DNA of 64,000 bases from Zonotrichia leucophrys gambelii (GCF_028769735.1 NC_088176.1:18695501-18759500); one strand, 5' to 3'. Positions 34,101 to 47,265 are shown, counted from the first letter of the stretch. Notes: generated by a model from the sequence alone, not told the origin. Translations and numbers: made by a program.

Positions 34101-37100
34101 TCTGTAAACGTTTCGCAGCAAGTTTCAAAATCTTAAAGAACAATAAGATATTAGCAATTTAATGGGGTGATTCAGCGAGGCAGCGATCCTTGGGTTGGGA
34201 GAACAAGGATGCATGCAGCTGCAGTGACGGGAGTGGCTGGGATTACTCAGCCAAGCTCAACAAGCCCTGTCTCCCAGCACAAAACAGCTGCCAAAGGTTT
34301 CCTCCACATGGCAAGGTGGCTGTGCTTGGAGAGGAGAGAGCCAGGAGGTGGCTCATGAACCTTACCATTGCCACCTTCCAGCCCCCTCCAAGAGCCTGCT
34401 GTTTACAGCAGCATTTGGAAGAGGTTGTGTGTGGTCAATGAGGCAGAACTGATGGGCAAGGTGGATCAGGCCTGGCTCAGGTTGGGAGCTGTGAAGGCAC
34501 TGCAGGTCGGTGGCTGCCTCAGCCTCCCAGAAAGGGAGAGCTGGGTCTTGTTCATCTCCTGTGCCTTCAGGCTCCATCTGCTTATGCTGCCCAGCTTAGC
34601 ACCTTTCCAGCTACTGCAGAAAACACAGCAGCCCAAATCCTTCCTCAGGGCAACTATTTTGCACCTTGCCCAGGAGCTCTGTCATCTACTGGAACTGCAC
34701 TTGGATCTTGCACATCTAAAACCATGGGAATCACTGCCTGAGCAAGGTGTCTGTCTCCGTTGCTTCGATACCACCACTTACAGGGAACATGCCAGCCTGT
34801 GAAAATGATTTTTTCCTGAGTGACAGGAGTACCAGAAAGGTGTTTTTCTTTTCTTGCCATATGCTGACTCCCCTTTTTCTACACAGGAAAAGAGTTACCT
34901 GTGAGTAGGGGAGGGGGAAAGAACCTTGCCAGTGTCACCTGGCTGTACCTTCCCCAAAGGACATAGGAAAGGAGCTTAAATACTAGGAGGAATATAGTTT
35001 TGATGGCTCTACTGACTGCCTTGAGATCCTGGATCTGGGAGACAAAATTGCACAGCAGTTAATGGGTGAACAGCTTCTAAAAGAGTAAAGAGGGCACCAA
35101 CTAGGAAAACCAAGGATATTGGCAGTTTGGCCCAGCAAAGCCTGGCTGATTCCAATGCTCTCTGGGGAGAAATCTTCTCAAACTAACCTGTGAGTAAGAT
35201 CTGCCCAAGTGAAATAAAAATAAACAAAATCAGTGTTTCTTGGCCATAACTGGCTGCTTTCCAGGAATTCAAGGAACTCAGTGGGGCCCAAAGCTGTTGC
35301 AAGTAGAGCAGTAGGTTCTCTTCAGATCTCTGCATGGGTTCTTACATTTTGAGACTGCTTCATATACCACCCTGAGAACATTCCTTTTCTTGTATTCAAT
35401 CCTGGAAATGGAGACCCAAGTACCTAGATCATTAACACAGTGTAACTTTGGTGAGATTACAGGCAGGTATGTGATGGTGTCCTTGGCTTCATCTAGCTGA
35501 CTGCCTAGGGCTGGATTTTGGTAAGACAACATGTCTGCCTCACTTGCATATTCAACTCTGTATAAAATTGGTGAAAATAACAGTGGGAGAAGCTTTTAAT
35601 GAATTGTTATTAAATAAAGTTTATTTTCAGTATATGTTTTTATCCATTTAAGAAATTCTTGCTTTTAATCTTATCTCTTTAAATGTGGTATACTAGAAAG
35701 AAAGCTTGTATTCCTTGCCTTGTGTCACCTGCTGGTTTAGGCAGTTGTGGTGTTTACATCTATAAGCATTCTTATTCTTTCTGATATGTAAGTACCATAG
35801 GGAAGCCATACAACTAGGAAATCAAGCTGATGAGGCATGTCTAACACTACTGAGTACAGATACATTTACCTACAGAATTCCCCTGTCTTTATAACAATCA
35901 GATGAAGCCAGCCCTGCAAAGATTGTCCAGGAAACTCACAAAGCTCTCTGCTGTGGTCAGTTTTGAATGTGAAGTTCTTCTCAAGACTTATCTCTTTTCA
36001 AAGGCTCTGCATCTGCTTGAACTACCTCCCTGTCTGTTCTACTCTCTGCTTCATTACCTATGGGCTGTAGCTTGTTTCCACCTTCCTATTTTCTCTGGGT
36101 ATTTCCATGCTCCTGCAGCACTAAACCCAGTGGTTTGAGTCTCCCTCCCTCAGATGAAAGAAGGGGTTACTAATCCCTGTCCTTTGCCATCTTGATGTCA
36201 TCAGTCTGCACATGGATCTAGAGGCAGAGGTCTCCTAGACCATGTACCTGTGGTGTCCAGAACAACCAAGTCTTCACCTACCTACCCACGTCAGCTTTCT
36301 GAGAGAACAGCAGTTCTTGCCTCCTGCAGCTGAGAGAGGATCACATCTGCTGGCTTTTGGGTGGAAATGTAACACCCAATTTCCACGGGGAAGGGCAGGA
36401 CTAAAGAACAGTAAAGCTTTCCCTTTCTGAGTACACTGGTATCATTAGATCCTGCTACTCTCTGCCCTCTTCTCTGTCCACCCATTAATCGTCTTGTGAC
36501 CCTTGCATGCATAGTGCTAGATAAAAACATCCTCAGGACCTATGGACTGCTCAAAGCTCCCCACTCTGGTTAGTGTCTGTTTCAGATGGATTTCAGATGC
36601 ATCAAAGGTAATTTCACTCATCCTGCCCTGGGGTCAGATCAGGCATGAAGCCTCTGGATGAAGGAAATAGAGCTGTGATCCAGGGTTGAGCAGATTCCAG
36701 TGCAGATGGAAGTAAATGTGTGATGGCTGGATTTTCTTGGAAGTATTTATTATGGTGTGTTTGCCTGAGGCATGCCTTGGCCTAGATAGAGGTCTCTGGC
36801 ATCAGAGGAGGCTTCTAGGTGAGCTCTCAGTCATGGAACTGCCCTTCAGCATGAGCAAATGAACTACAGGCTGAGGCAGGACCCTGCACTTGTGAGCTGA
36901 AGTGCAGCAGTTTCCCCAGGGAATTGCTGGGAAAATGTGGCTTAGTTGGGAGAGCCTTTGCTGAGCCGCTTACAAGGGGAGGTGCTCCTGAGGAATACTA
37001 AGAGAGGGAGGGCTTTATGGTTTCCCATGGAAAGCTGGTATCTGCCCTGGCCCTGGAGGTCCTACCTGCACTGGCAGCTGCTTCTGTGCCCAAGGATTAC

Positions 37101-38852
37101 AGTGCTGTTGCTGTCACCCTGGTGAAGGTCCTTTGAAGGATGACACAGGGATCTGCCTTTGGTTTTATGACCCCAGGAGGGGAGAAAGTCCATGAGCAGT
37201 TGTGTAAGAGACTTTGTAATTAGCTGCTGAACCAGAAGACTGCTCTGAGTAGGTACAGCCACCTCCACTGCTCCTGTGACTCAAACACCTCTCTGAGACA
37301 GGCAACTGATGGTGGTGCCCTTAACGCAGGTCAAGAACAGAAAAATACTCCTCAGCAAACTTTACTTGCTTGCTGTAGAAGGTGGTTTGATGTTCAACAG
37401 GCAAACTAGAGATGGTAGGGTGGATAGAGTGCATGTGCTGGCTATTGCTATGACAGATTATGAAACCACTTGAGTCACCTGTCCCATTGTCCCCACCCAC
37501 ATGGAGGCTATGGTACTTGAGGCAGGTCTGCCTGTCACACCTGAAAGAGCTGTGCAACTCAAGCACAGCCAGGGAGAGATTTTTAAGTCAAAAAGCAGCT
37601 GTTCAGTCACTTGGTGTAAGCTGGTGGATAACTGAGGGAATTCTCCTTGTTTCTTTTGTCTAAACCCCTCCTTCCCAAAGGGGCTCCTGTCAGGGTTTGA
37701 AGGCACTGGGACAGAAAATGTACTGTTGCTCTGAAGAATTGCTGCAGAGGTGAAAGGCTCCCATCACTTCATATAAAACCCATCACTGAAAATGGGAATT
37801 TTTGACTGAAATTTGTCTGCATTTACTGTAGGTTCTTTTTTTTCTCTGTCAGCATCTGAAACTTGTATGGAAAGGTTCACACTCCCCTGGCCCCCAATAC
37901 TCAAGCTGCCTTTGACCTCTGAGTGCTGCTCCAGCTGCAGTGATGATTTTTGGTTTATTTGGGCTGCAGATGCCCTTGCTGATCAGTAGCTAGACCTTGC
38001 TGGTTGGCCTGGCTTGTCCTGCAGGAGAATTTGCCATCAGGCCAGCTGCTGCCTTTTCCATACCTGCAGTCTCTGATGCTGTGATGACAACCTGCCTTTC
38101 CCACAGTGACTCTCCAGGTCTGCAAGGGAGGATTCTGCTCCTCAGGAGCAGCTGTGACGAGCTCTCTCTTGGTGCAGAGGCCAAGGCATTGCTGTCACCT
38201 CTGGCAGCTGCTGTACAGCTGTCAGACTCCCTCGCTCCTTCCCCAGTAGGACAGAGCTGGTGCTGATGCCTGCTGATACTGGGATTGCCTCCTGCATCCA
38301 AGAGACTGGATGGTGGTTGCTGGTTTATTAGATGTTGCCCTGGAAAGGTTCTGTCAATTACTGGTCTTGCACCCAAGGCACAGCCAGGCAAACACTGCCC
38401 AGCCATTTCCAGGCACTGGACAAAGTGTATCTACCTGATGCTGGATGTGTCTGCAAGTGCCCATTCATACTGGGACTACAAAAAGCAGCGGTGGTTGAGC
38501 AAATTCCCATGTTATGGCCCTGCATGAGGGTTACAGTGAAAGGGGGTGGCTGTGGTGGAAAATGAAAGCCCTGAGATCTGACAGTGGCAGTGTTTTTCAA
38601 GTCCTTTAAGGCAGACAAATAATCGGTTAGTGAATAAATTAGAGAGCCATCCTGTGTATCAGGAAGAGGAGAGCTCAGACGCAAAGGGGCCAGGATTTGA
38701 AGTGTCTGGACTGTGCTCTAATTCGGGGACAATGGCGTTGATGAAGGTGTCTGAGGTAAGTGCGGGGGGAGAGCAATGAAAAGGCCCGGCTGAAAGCAAG
38801 GCAGACAGACAAAACCAGGCCTTTCCCTTGCAGGGATGGGAATGGCAGTTCT

Positions 38853-39085
38853 AGGGGCGCGTGGCAGTGACCCGCGGTGGGACAGTGGCCCGCAGTGGGA
38901 CACTGACGGCGGGCACAGCCGGAGCTGCCGGCCGGGCAGGGAGCCGCCGTGCGCTGCCCCGGCTCAGCCACGGCGTGGAGCCCGCGCTCCGTGCGGCGCT
39001 GCCGGGGCTGCCGCGGGCACCGCGCCAGCGGGCAGCGGGGATGCTCCGGCCTGCGGAGGGGCTGCAGGGGTCAGGCTGAGCCGTC
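38853..39085. promoter_or_regulatory. Orphan CpG-rich patch 1
   Basis: About 230 bp of dense CpG lies in a CpG-poor surrounding. It begins with two tandem 18-bp units (38865-38882 and 38883-38900, two differences) and a partial third. No protein family is seen in the open frames. It could be a promoter of a non-coding RNA or a Polycomb-type island of the PAX2 domain. Confidence 0.55.
38865..38900 (+). repeat. 18-bp tandem duplication in CpG patch 1
   Basis: CAGTGACCCGCGGTGGGA is followed directly by CAGTGGCCCGCAGTGGGA. A third, shorter copy starts at 38901 with CACTGAC. Confidence 0.75.
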
Positions 39086-40080
39086 AGCAGGGTCAAAAAC
39101 GTGATTCTGAGCTGAGAGACCTTAGGAGCATTTTTACCATGGAAATCTCCCCTGGCACAGAGCCCTCGTGTCAGATACACCAGGCACGAATCTGAAACCA
39201 GTTTCAGCCTCAGTTTGGAACCTATCTGCTAGACCTGGGTTGGACTTGCCTCTTCTCGACCATACCTAGAGTTTCTGGGGATGTACGTGAGTCCAGGCGC
39301 CTACACTGAACACTGGCATTAGGAAGGATGCTGTCTGCTGTGCTAGTAGATGCTGTACAAGTACAAGCATATGGTGTAAGTCATATTTTCATTGTGCCAC
39401 ATATGTTGTCATATACCAACACAAACCAAACCTGCTGAGGTCTGTGTGTACTCTAGTCACACTGCCAGGAGATCTTGTATATGTGAATTCTAATTTTTGT
39501 ATATGTGAACTCAAATTTTGGTTATTCCCATTTTCCTTATTCCACCCCCCGCCCCACAATCATAAAACAAAAGACAAATTTCCCCCTGTTTAATCCGATT
39601 CTCTATCAGATAAATCAAATCCAGACCTGTTTTCCATGGCTTGCATTGCTTTTTTTCTTTGCCCCACTGGGTACTTTTCTATCTTTCTCTGCACTGGAAA
39701 TAACACTGGGGTGTACCTCACCTCAGCTTGGAAGAAGCTTCCAGTACCTCTCTGAACTCACAGTTGTGGAATAGCCCAGCAGCCTGTGGGTACCCTGGCC
39801 TCAGCTGCGATGTCTGTCTGTCCACAGGAAAGGTGGAGGGACAGATGACGCGTGATGCCCCTTCCGAAGAGGTGTTGCTCTGACTACTGTGATCTCTGTG
39901 CAGGGGGTTCTTGCTGTGCACCCTGTTTTGCACCACCGGCAGGATTGGGACAGGCTCCTGGGGCCCCTCTCAGTGCTCCCCGTCCCACCTCCCTCGGTCC
40001 AGACCCAAAACGGGGAGCTGACTGCCTTTTTCGCCTTGCTCTCCCTCCTGTCAGGGGAGGGAACAACCTGTGCCTTGTCT
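39086..40080. other. Spacer between CpG patches 1 and 2
   Basis: Unique sequence without a supported gene. A short C-rich run (39542-39554) and the imperfect duplication at 39475-39521 are the only structures seen. Confidence 0.6.
39475..39521 (+). repeat. 23-bp imperfect tandem duplication
   Basis: The unit TTGTATATGTGAA-TTC/CTC-AA-TTTT occurs twice in a row. It is AT-rich local sequence with no gene context. Confidence 0.6.
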
Positions 40081-40280
40081 CTCTGCAAGGAAGGAGCGGG
40101 CAGGGAGCCGCGGGGCCGGCGCGGGTGCGGGGCTGCAATGAGCGCTCCGGACCCACGAGGGCAGCAGAACACTGCGGGAGAAGCGCGCTCGGCCCGAGGG
40201 GTCCCCGGGCTGGTGACAAAAGGGACCCGACTCGGGGCTCTTCACAGGCAGGGGAGTCCGGGACTGCTGCCTGGTTCGCT
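40081..40280. promoter_or_regulatory. Orphan CpG-rich patch 2
   Basis: About 200 bp is rich in CpG (GCCGCGGGGCCGGCGCGGG, GCGCGCTCGGCCCGAGG). The open frames that cross it continue into flanking unique sequence with no family match, so I treat it as a regulatory patch rather than coding. Confidence 0.5.
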
Positions 40281-43200
40281 CAGAAGATGCTGCGGAACAG
40301 GTCAAGCACACTGCCCGTCTAAGGAAGGAAGGATCCATCTCCTGGGACCAGGGCTCGCCCCAGGGTCTGAGACTTCGGGTCATGGGAATGGGGCTGTGCC
40401 CCAGGCAGATGCCGAGGGGATGGATCTAGAAATGCACAGCATTACACGGCTGTGTCCTCGCCCTGGTGTCAGCTGGAGCACTTCTGTGTCTGCCCTATGC
40501 TTGGCCATCACCCCCTGTGCAGAGGAGGTCTGTCCCAGGAAACACATTGGAAGGAAATCTGTTTAGGTGGTTTTCTCTGCATCTGCATGCCAGATGCATG
40601 TACGTGGCTCTCACAATGCTCACCAAGCAGCACCTGTATTTCTCAGGGCTCAGAGAAGCCTGAATGCCCTTTTCAGTGCAACTAAGGAGAGAGCATCCTG
40701 ACTCTGGCCAGGTGGTGTGGTCAGGGGCTGAACTCACATCTTCCTCCTCTCTCGGCAGAGGAAAAGCCCTTCAAGTGGAAACGAGGGAGTTCTGCTGAAT
40801 TCCACAGTGAGCCACACAGCTCTGGGTCCCCAATGCTCCTGAGACCTCGGGATGCCAGTAGCTAAGGTGAGCTCTGACCTAGGCTGCAAATGCAAAGCCC
40901 TGAATAAAGCAAAGCAGTGCTGTGAAGAGCTCATACCATTCTTCCTGCTAGTTATGTACCTACCACTGCAGCTAAGCCATACAGTGGCTGCAGTGTGTGA
41001 CTCAGAGACCCAGAGAGCACAGCCAGACACTGCCACTCCAGACCTCTGCTCACCAGGTCTGTGCTCCTAACCCTCCTCTGCAGCCCCCTCCCATTCCCTT
41101 CTTTCCAATCCTCTTGTACTGTATTCTTGGCAAGGGTGCTGGCTCTCAGCCCCTGCACCTCATGTGCCCTATTGATAGCTGGTAATTTATGTAAATCTCC
41201 TAATATATGGATTCTGGGATCAGGACGGAGGGTTTGTGTGTGAGATGAGATTAATATGTTTGCAGATTCTCTCTGCAGAGAGAATGAGAGAGGCAGGCAG
41301 GGCTGGGACGCTCGCCCTAGGTCTCTATTAGTACCTCTGCATGCACTCACTGTGCCCAGGCTCTGCCTCCATGTGCAGGAGCACTGCAGGGGACTCTCCC
41401 TGCTCTGGCCACCCCGGTCACCCACAGCCATCCTTGTGGGCCAGCTGCCCAGGACTGCCCATTTCTGGGAGCCCACAATATGCCTGGTAGTGGTTTCTGT
41501 CTCTGTCTGCTCCACCAAAGTTTCAGCATCTCCGGAAGGTGGCCAGGCTGAGCTGTGACAGGGACTGCTGCTGTTGCAGGATTGTGTGGCCCCATGAAAG
41601 TGCTGGAAAATTGTGGCTCAGCTTTATTTTCACTATGAGAGTTCAGAGTAAGGGGGGGCTGCTTGTAGCCACTGGCCTCAGTGTGCAGCTGGGGCTCAGC
41701 CCCTCCTGGTCCAGGTCAAACTGGGGGATAGGGTGGTACAAGCAGCAGGGCATGGGCTGGGGGGACCAGTGTGACAGAGGGGTGGCAGGGTACAGGGCCC
41801 TGGGCAGGGGGAAAATGGTGATGCCAGTTTTGATGGCCACACTGGGCTGACATGCTGTGCCCCAGCAGAAGGATTTGACAGTGGGCTGCCACGTGCCCCG
41901 TGCTCTCTCCTGCAGTCTCCCAGGTGAGAAGAGCTACCTGTACGCCCAGCCCTGTGCAGGGTGTGTGCCTTATCCATACACATCTCCCTGCCTGGCAGCT
42001 TCCTGGGCTTGGCCTGGATGGGAAGGCAGAGCCCACCAAAGCATGGTGGAGGCCAAGAGAAGCTGGGGAGCTGGGGAGTAGGTGGCAGGGAAGGAATCCA
42101 CCCTCTGATTCAGATGTTCCTGAGGAGTTCCCATTCTATACCTGACATTTAGAAACCAGGAATCCTGCTGATGGATAGGATTTGATGTGGTGGAGTATAT
42201 TTCAGACTGTGTCATTTATCCTGGCGCTGCCTCATGTGAAATGTCAGCCGTCCAGGAGGCTTTTCTGATCGCTCTTTGAAGTACTGGTTTCTGATAAACT
42301 CAGGAGAAAGGTGCTTTTACCAACCCAGGTCAGCAACCAGGAGAGGGAACAACTTTTCTCCTCTCTGTGCAGCGTCCCTTGGCAGGACCTGCAAGCTCAG
42401 TCTGACTTACTGAGGGTCACAGGGGGGTACCTGCTGCCCCTCCTGCCCCTGGTGTATCCCTTGTTCTTTTTGGGCCATACAACCCCCTTTCTTCTGCCCC
42501 AAATCTCTCTGACAGCACCCTGTCTCATGCTTCCTCTCCCTGCCTGTGTCTGGATTTGCTCCCAATACTCTTTTTAGCCTTTGGAGGAATATTTTCAAGT
42601 CTCCTGGGGTTGCTGCTGTTGACAATGGAAATCTATTGTGTTTTATGTGCCTGGAAAATGAATTTCCATGTCAGAAGAGGAGAGCAATTACCACAAGCAA
42701 GAGAGATCAAATTGGGTCTTTAAAAAGAAAATAAAGTTCAGATCTTATCTGATTAATGAGATTTCTTCCAAACCTTAACAAATCTTAATTACAGTGACTC
42801 TGCTGGAAGGGATGAGGTAAAGCTAGGATTGGGGGCTATCTAAACAGAACCGCTCTCTTCCGAGCTACAGTACATCCCTGCATGAAAGCAGCAGGGACGG
42901 CCATTGAGTGTGGAAAGCTGCTCAGCTGGAAATCAGCAAGGGAGGATTCTCCATGGAGCCTGAGCAGCTCCTTCCCCAAAGGCTCGTGGTGCTGGGGGAG
43001 AACCCCACCAGCCCCAGCCAGCAGTGAGCCCTCTGCTTTGCTCTGCCTCGGATCCTGGCATCCTTTTTGCTCTGGATCCCTCTGCTTCTACAAAATTTTC
43101 ACCTTTTTTCATCCTTTTCTGTAATAAGAAAAATTATTCAATTGATGGGGATTTTTATTCTTCCTTCCCCAATTTTTAAAAAGAAATCTGCTTAAAAATA

Positions 43201-44030
43201 AGCTGAGGGGTGCTAAGTTGTTTATTCAGTTTAAGCTCACAAAACATTTTTTGATGATTTGACTGGATTGCCTGTGTAACACAGACCAGAGATTGTCCCC
43301 CTGCTACCCCTTTATTGCATACAATAACTTCCTGAAAGAATACCAGTCTTGAGCCGAAGATGTTGAGAAAGGGAAACTCCAGTGCTTCCCGTAACAGCTA
43401 CTCTGATGGTTAATCACCCTGACTTCCTCGGACAAAGTGAAACAAAATTTAAAAAGGTCCAGTACTTTATTTTTAATTGGACTTGTCTGGCTTCAGCATT
43501 TATCCATTGGCTCTTGTTACAGATTCCTCTGGCAGATTAAAGAGTTTTTTAGTATCTGGTATTTCTTCCCTAGGAAGAAATTATATACAGGAAGCAAGTC
43601 ACCTCTTGATCCTTTTAATAAACTCAATAAATGGTTCCCCTTGGTGTAGTGCATTTTCCTCTCAGTTTTGGGTAATGTTTGGGATTCTTCTATCCTTTTA
43701 CCAGAATACAAGCCGAGACAGAAAGAGGGGCATATAGGAATGAGTCCAAACCACTAGAAAATCAGACAGCCAAACCTCCCCTTCTCTTTGTCTCAATGTG
43801 TATGAACACATTGTTTCCCCTCACATTATCTTTGGAACAAATTTGGGAAAATACCACTCATCTAAAACATATTTTCTCAATCTCTATAATTCTAGACTAA
43901 TTATTAATAGCCATAACCAGAGCTAGAACTGGCCGTCAGCATCTGAGAGAGGGGGTAAAATGACACCAGGTCAGTGCATTGAGGCAGGTGTGGGTGTCAG
44001 GCACTGGTGGGGCTTAGGGAGGGCTGGTGG
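40281..44030. other. Intergenic sequence between CpG patches 2 and 3
   Basis: GC content is moderate up to about 42.1 kb and AT-rich after that. The longest open frame (188 codons, minus strand, 40952-41518) shows no recognisable family and no codon bias I can point to. I find no supported gene. Confidence 0.55.
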
Positions 44031-44170
44031 AGTTCCGAGCCTCCCCGTGCGCGGCGCACGGCAGCGCTGGGCAGCGAGCGCCCCGCCGGAGCTTGTGCTC
44101 GGCTCGGCCCGGCTCGGCACGGCTCGGCTCGGCTCGGCTCGGCTCGGCTCGGCTCGGGAGGCAGCCCCAG
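44030..44170. promoter_or_regulatory. Orphan CpG-rich patch 3 with GGCTC array
   Basis: GCGCGGCGCACGGCAGCG and a GGCTC pentanucleotide array make a short CpG-rich patch in AT-rich surroundings. No gene model fits. Confidence 0.45.
44101..44155 (+). repeat. Pentanucleotide microsatellite (GGCTC)n
   Basis: There are eleven 5-bp units, nine of them perfect GGCTC and two with one change (GGCCC, GGCAC). The last seven are uninterrupted. Since 5 is not a multiple of 3 and no unit makes a stop codon, all frames stay open, which produces spurious open frames on both strands. Confidence 0.93.
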
Positions 44171-45366
44171 AGCTGGGGCTGTGCAGGACAGCCAGACACT
44201 GCAGCATCTCAGCAGGAGGAGGAAAATCAGGCAGCTACCAAGGACGCACATACATCCTCTAAAAACTTTCTGCTCTTGGACTTTCTAGGATCTTTACTGA
44301 GTGTGTTTCCAGCTTAAACTGTGAGGCACAAATACTGCTTGTTTTCCTGTTCACCAAGATTTCACCCTCTCTTCTCAGTCCCGAAAAGTTTCAAAATGTG
44401 TGAATAATTTGAATTATTTTTGCCTCACTTCCACTGCCTGATAAGATTCTCATCTGCCTGTCTTGTTTGCCTGATTTATGAAGGTTTGGGTTTTCTAGGC
44501 ATTGCTTCTGGTTTTACTGAGGGAGAGATTTTTTTTTTTCTTATAATAAATTTTGGGTTTACTGTCAGCTTTCTCCTCAAGGTCCTGATTTGGTGGACTC
44601 CCTCTGCAGTTACTCCACTTCAGGCATGTGCTTAAATCTTCTCAGAAGAAATTATCTTGGGCACAGAATTTAAAATAAATATTTTCATAAATCGAAAGTC
44701 AAATCTTCAGCACATATCCAGTTTTGGCTTGCTCCTAGCTGTGATTACATTTGCAACTTTTACTTTCTTCCAGGACTGTGAGTGGGAGAGGAACAGCCAC
44801 AAATACATTTAGAGAAAACAGTTTTTCTCCTTCTGCTTCTTTACACTTTACCACAAAAGCTGGTTTTAGCATTTAAAGAAAGGACACTTCTCCCCTAGTA
44901 TAGACAACTTTAACTGCTCAAAAAACACAGAGCAAGCCCTCAAACCAGGAAGATTAAAAAAAAAAAACATAGTTGGGATTCTTGTACTGGCTTTCTGTGT
45001 TAAGGGGATGCATGCATGCATCACATTTTCAAGCCATTCTCTGCATTGTCCAAGGTTAGAAAGTTACTTTTTAATTGAAGTCTGAATTCCTGATCCTAAC
45101 ACACACTCCTTTTCTTCCTGTGCCTCCTTCTTCCCCAAACCCTGCACGTTATTTTTAGCCCAAGGATCTAATTTCTGCCTGTGATACTGCTCTCCCAAGG
45201 CAGTGCCACTGGGTTAGGAGCAGGAAAGTGGACACTGAAGCTCACCAAGCCAGACTGAATCTACAAGCAGAGCTTGGCTTGACTGTGCCGACTCTACAAA
45301 AATCATGGGCTTGATCCCCATTCACCTTTCACAGTTGCAAAACTGGCTTAAAAATCACCATGTATT

Positions 45367-45383
45367 AAAAAAAAAAAAAAAAA
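45367..45383 (+). repeat. Poly(A) run of 17
   Basis: An uninterrupted A17 tract in AT-rich sequence. No retrotransposed body is evident on its 5' side. Confidence 0.85.
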
Positions 45384-47265
45384 GGGAATTAGCAAGTGGC
45401 TTCTTTTCTGATGCCATTGTGTTGTGGAACAGCAGGCCAGCTTTCAAGCTTTTTGCTGCACCCACAACAAATAGTTATTTCTTAAGAAAAAGGATTAAAA
45501 AAGTCTGCTCAGAGCTTTGCATATAATCCTATGACTCCAGGACCCAAGGCTTTGAGTAATATCAAAATCGAAATAAATTCTCCCTGTGAGAATCATAAGA
45601 ATCTGCCAAATTAGTTCACAGGGGTAAACAAACAGCCAAATATTAGTATTCTACACTAAGAGCTAAATCCTATAAGTGGGGCCAGGGTTGCACATGGATT
45701 ATCCTTTTATAGTTCAGGCATGGATTTACCAAGGGGATTATAGGCCTTCCCCTCCCCACCCTCCCTTCCTCTCCTCCATCCCTGGTGCTGCCCAGTGCTG
45801 CACACTCCCACTGCACCGCAGAGTTCCTCCCACTGCCCCAACACCCTTCCCTGGGCACAGGGATGCATCTGCCCCTTGCTCTTCCACCCCAGCACCCTGG
45901 GAGCAGTCACCCCCCTGCTCAAGAAAACAAAGGCAGAACAGGGAGTGATGCAGAAGTCAGTTAGTTCCAGGTCCTGAATGGGTGCACAATTCCTGGGGGA
46001 TGGGGGATTAGTCCCCAGATGTCCCAACCTCCTTTCTTCCTGCGAATACTTTGCCTTGCCCGATGCTGTTTCCTGAACAGGGATAATAACAATTCAAACT
46101 GACACTCTGCTTCAGTTTTCCTTCTCTGCTGGTCTGATAGTGCAGTCCTGATGGCTTGTCACTCTTAATATCCTGCACGCTTCCACTGAGTCCCTCGCAG
46201 TGTCGGAAGGCTTTGATTGCGCCCAGGGCAGCCTGCATGATGCTGAGGTGCCACATACTTACAGATTTGATGAACTTATTGCTTCCTCGACTCTTTTTCT
46301 CTACTGTATGCACCTATATATCTGCATGTGCATGCACAATCACACACATACATTTTATTATCAAGGCAGACATGGGTATTTGTAACTGGAATTTTGCTGC
46401 TCCTTTTAGGCAGAAACAATTCTGCAACATCATTTTTTGGCTCTGATATTTTTATTTGTGCATTTTATAGATTATTACTATTATATAAAAGTGCCCAGTC
46501 CTTTACAAGACACAAAATATAGATAATCTCTGTCATGAAGAGTGCACAATCTAAACAAAACAGACAACATGGACAGGGCTCCCTGAGAAGCACAGAGGAG
46601 TGAAGATTAGTCCTGTTTCAGTTTTATAAATATACTGCTAACATTATTGGACAAGAAGTAGGCATGTTTTCTTCTTCTTCCCCTTCCATCATCTCATTTA
46701 TTAATGCTTCCCTCTCATTCACACAATAGAATTATGATGCAACATGAAATAGAGCCTAGTTTAGGCTCCTGGCCCCAATTCAACAACCCTGAATCCCATC
46801 CTTGCTCCCTGGCGCTCACGTGCTTAAGATTTCTCTGGATTGGTGCCTTAGATCATGCAGTCTATTGACAGCTGCCCTTTTGCTTACAAATGAAACCGAC
46901 CCTAGATCAATAAGGAAAAAGCGTTACTCTCTTCACCTGTTTAATGCCATGGCTGTGGGCTGCTGTAAGATTTGTAAACAAGCTGATGTCTACAGGGAAA
47001 GCTGTAAGACAAAGAACACCTTCCCTACCAAAGGGAGTGGGTATTCTGTGTTTACATACAAATCATCTTCTGGGGCTCCTTTCAGTGGGCTCCAGAAATT
47101 TGCCATGTGGACTGACAAGCAGGAGCTGTTTATTGTCTGGTGTGCCTCTGCCTGATGCACAGACCCAGCCCTATAAAAGGGCACTCGCAGCTTGACCAGT
47201 TTTCATCAAGGCACATTTTGAAAAGAATCTGTATTTGAGTAAGGCGCATTTCTGAAATACTTTTA

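Larger units (their letters stand above)
23866..38850. other. Intergenic region 3' of HIF1AN, no supported gene
   Basis: About 15 kb of unique sequence follows HIF1AN. The open frames are under 160 codons, lack family resemblance and show no splice-linked partners. The early part may be HIF1AN 3' UTR. It contains a pyrimidine-rich run at 30816-30871 and several stretches that look like conserved non-coding elements. By synteny with human 10q24 this is the HIF1AN-PAX2 interval. Confidence 0.6.

Noticed and set aside
39889..40566. 225-codon plus-strand open frame
   Set aside because: It crosses CpG patch 2. Composition changes along its length, there is no recognisable domain, and overlapping frames of similar length occur on both strands.
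40952..41518. 188-codon minus-strand open frame
   Set aside because: No family resemblance, no promoter or splice context; length is within what is expected by chance for moderately GC-rich sequence of this size.
43960..44317. Open frames with repeated Arg-Leu-Gly-Ser-Ala and Glu-Pro-Ser-Arg-Ala units
   Set aside because: They are translations of the GGCTC array, which is open in every frame.
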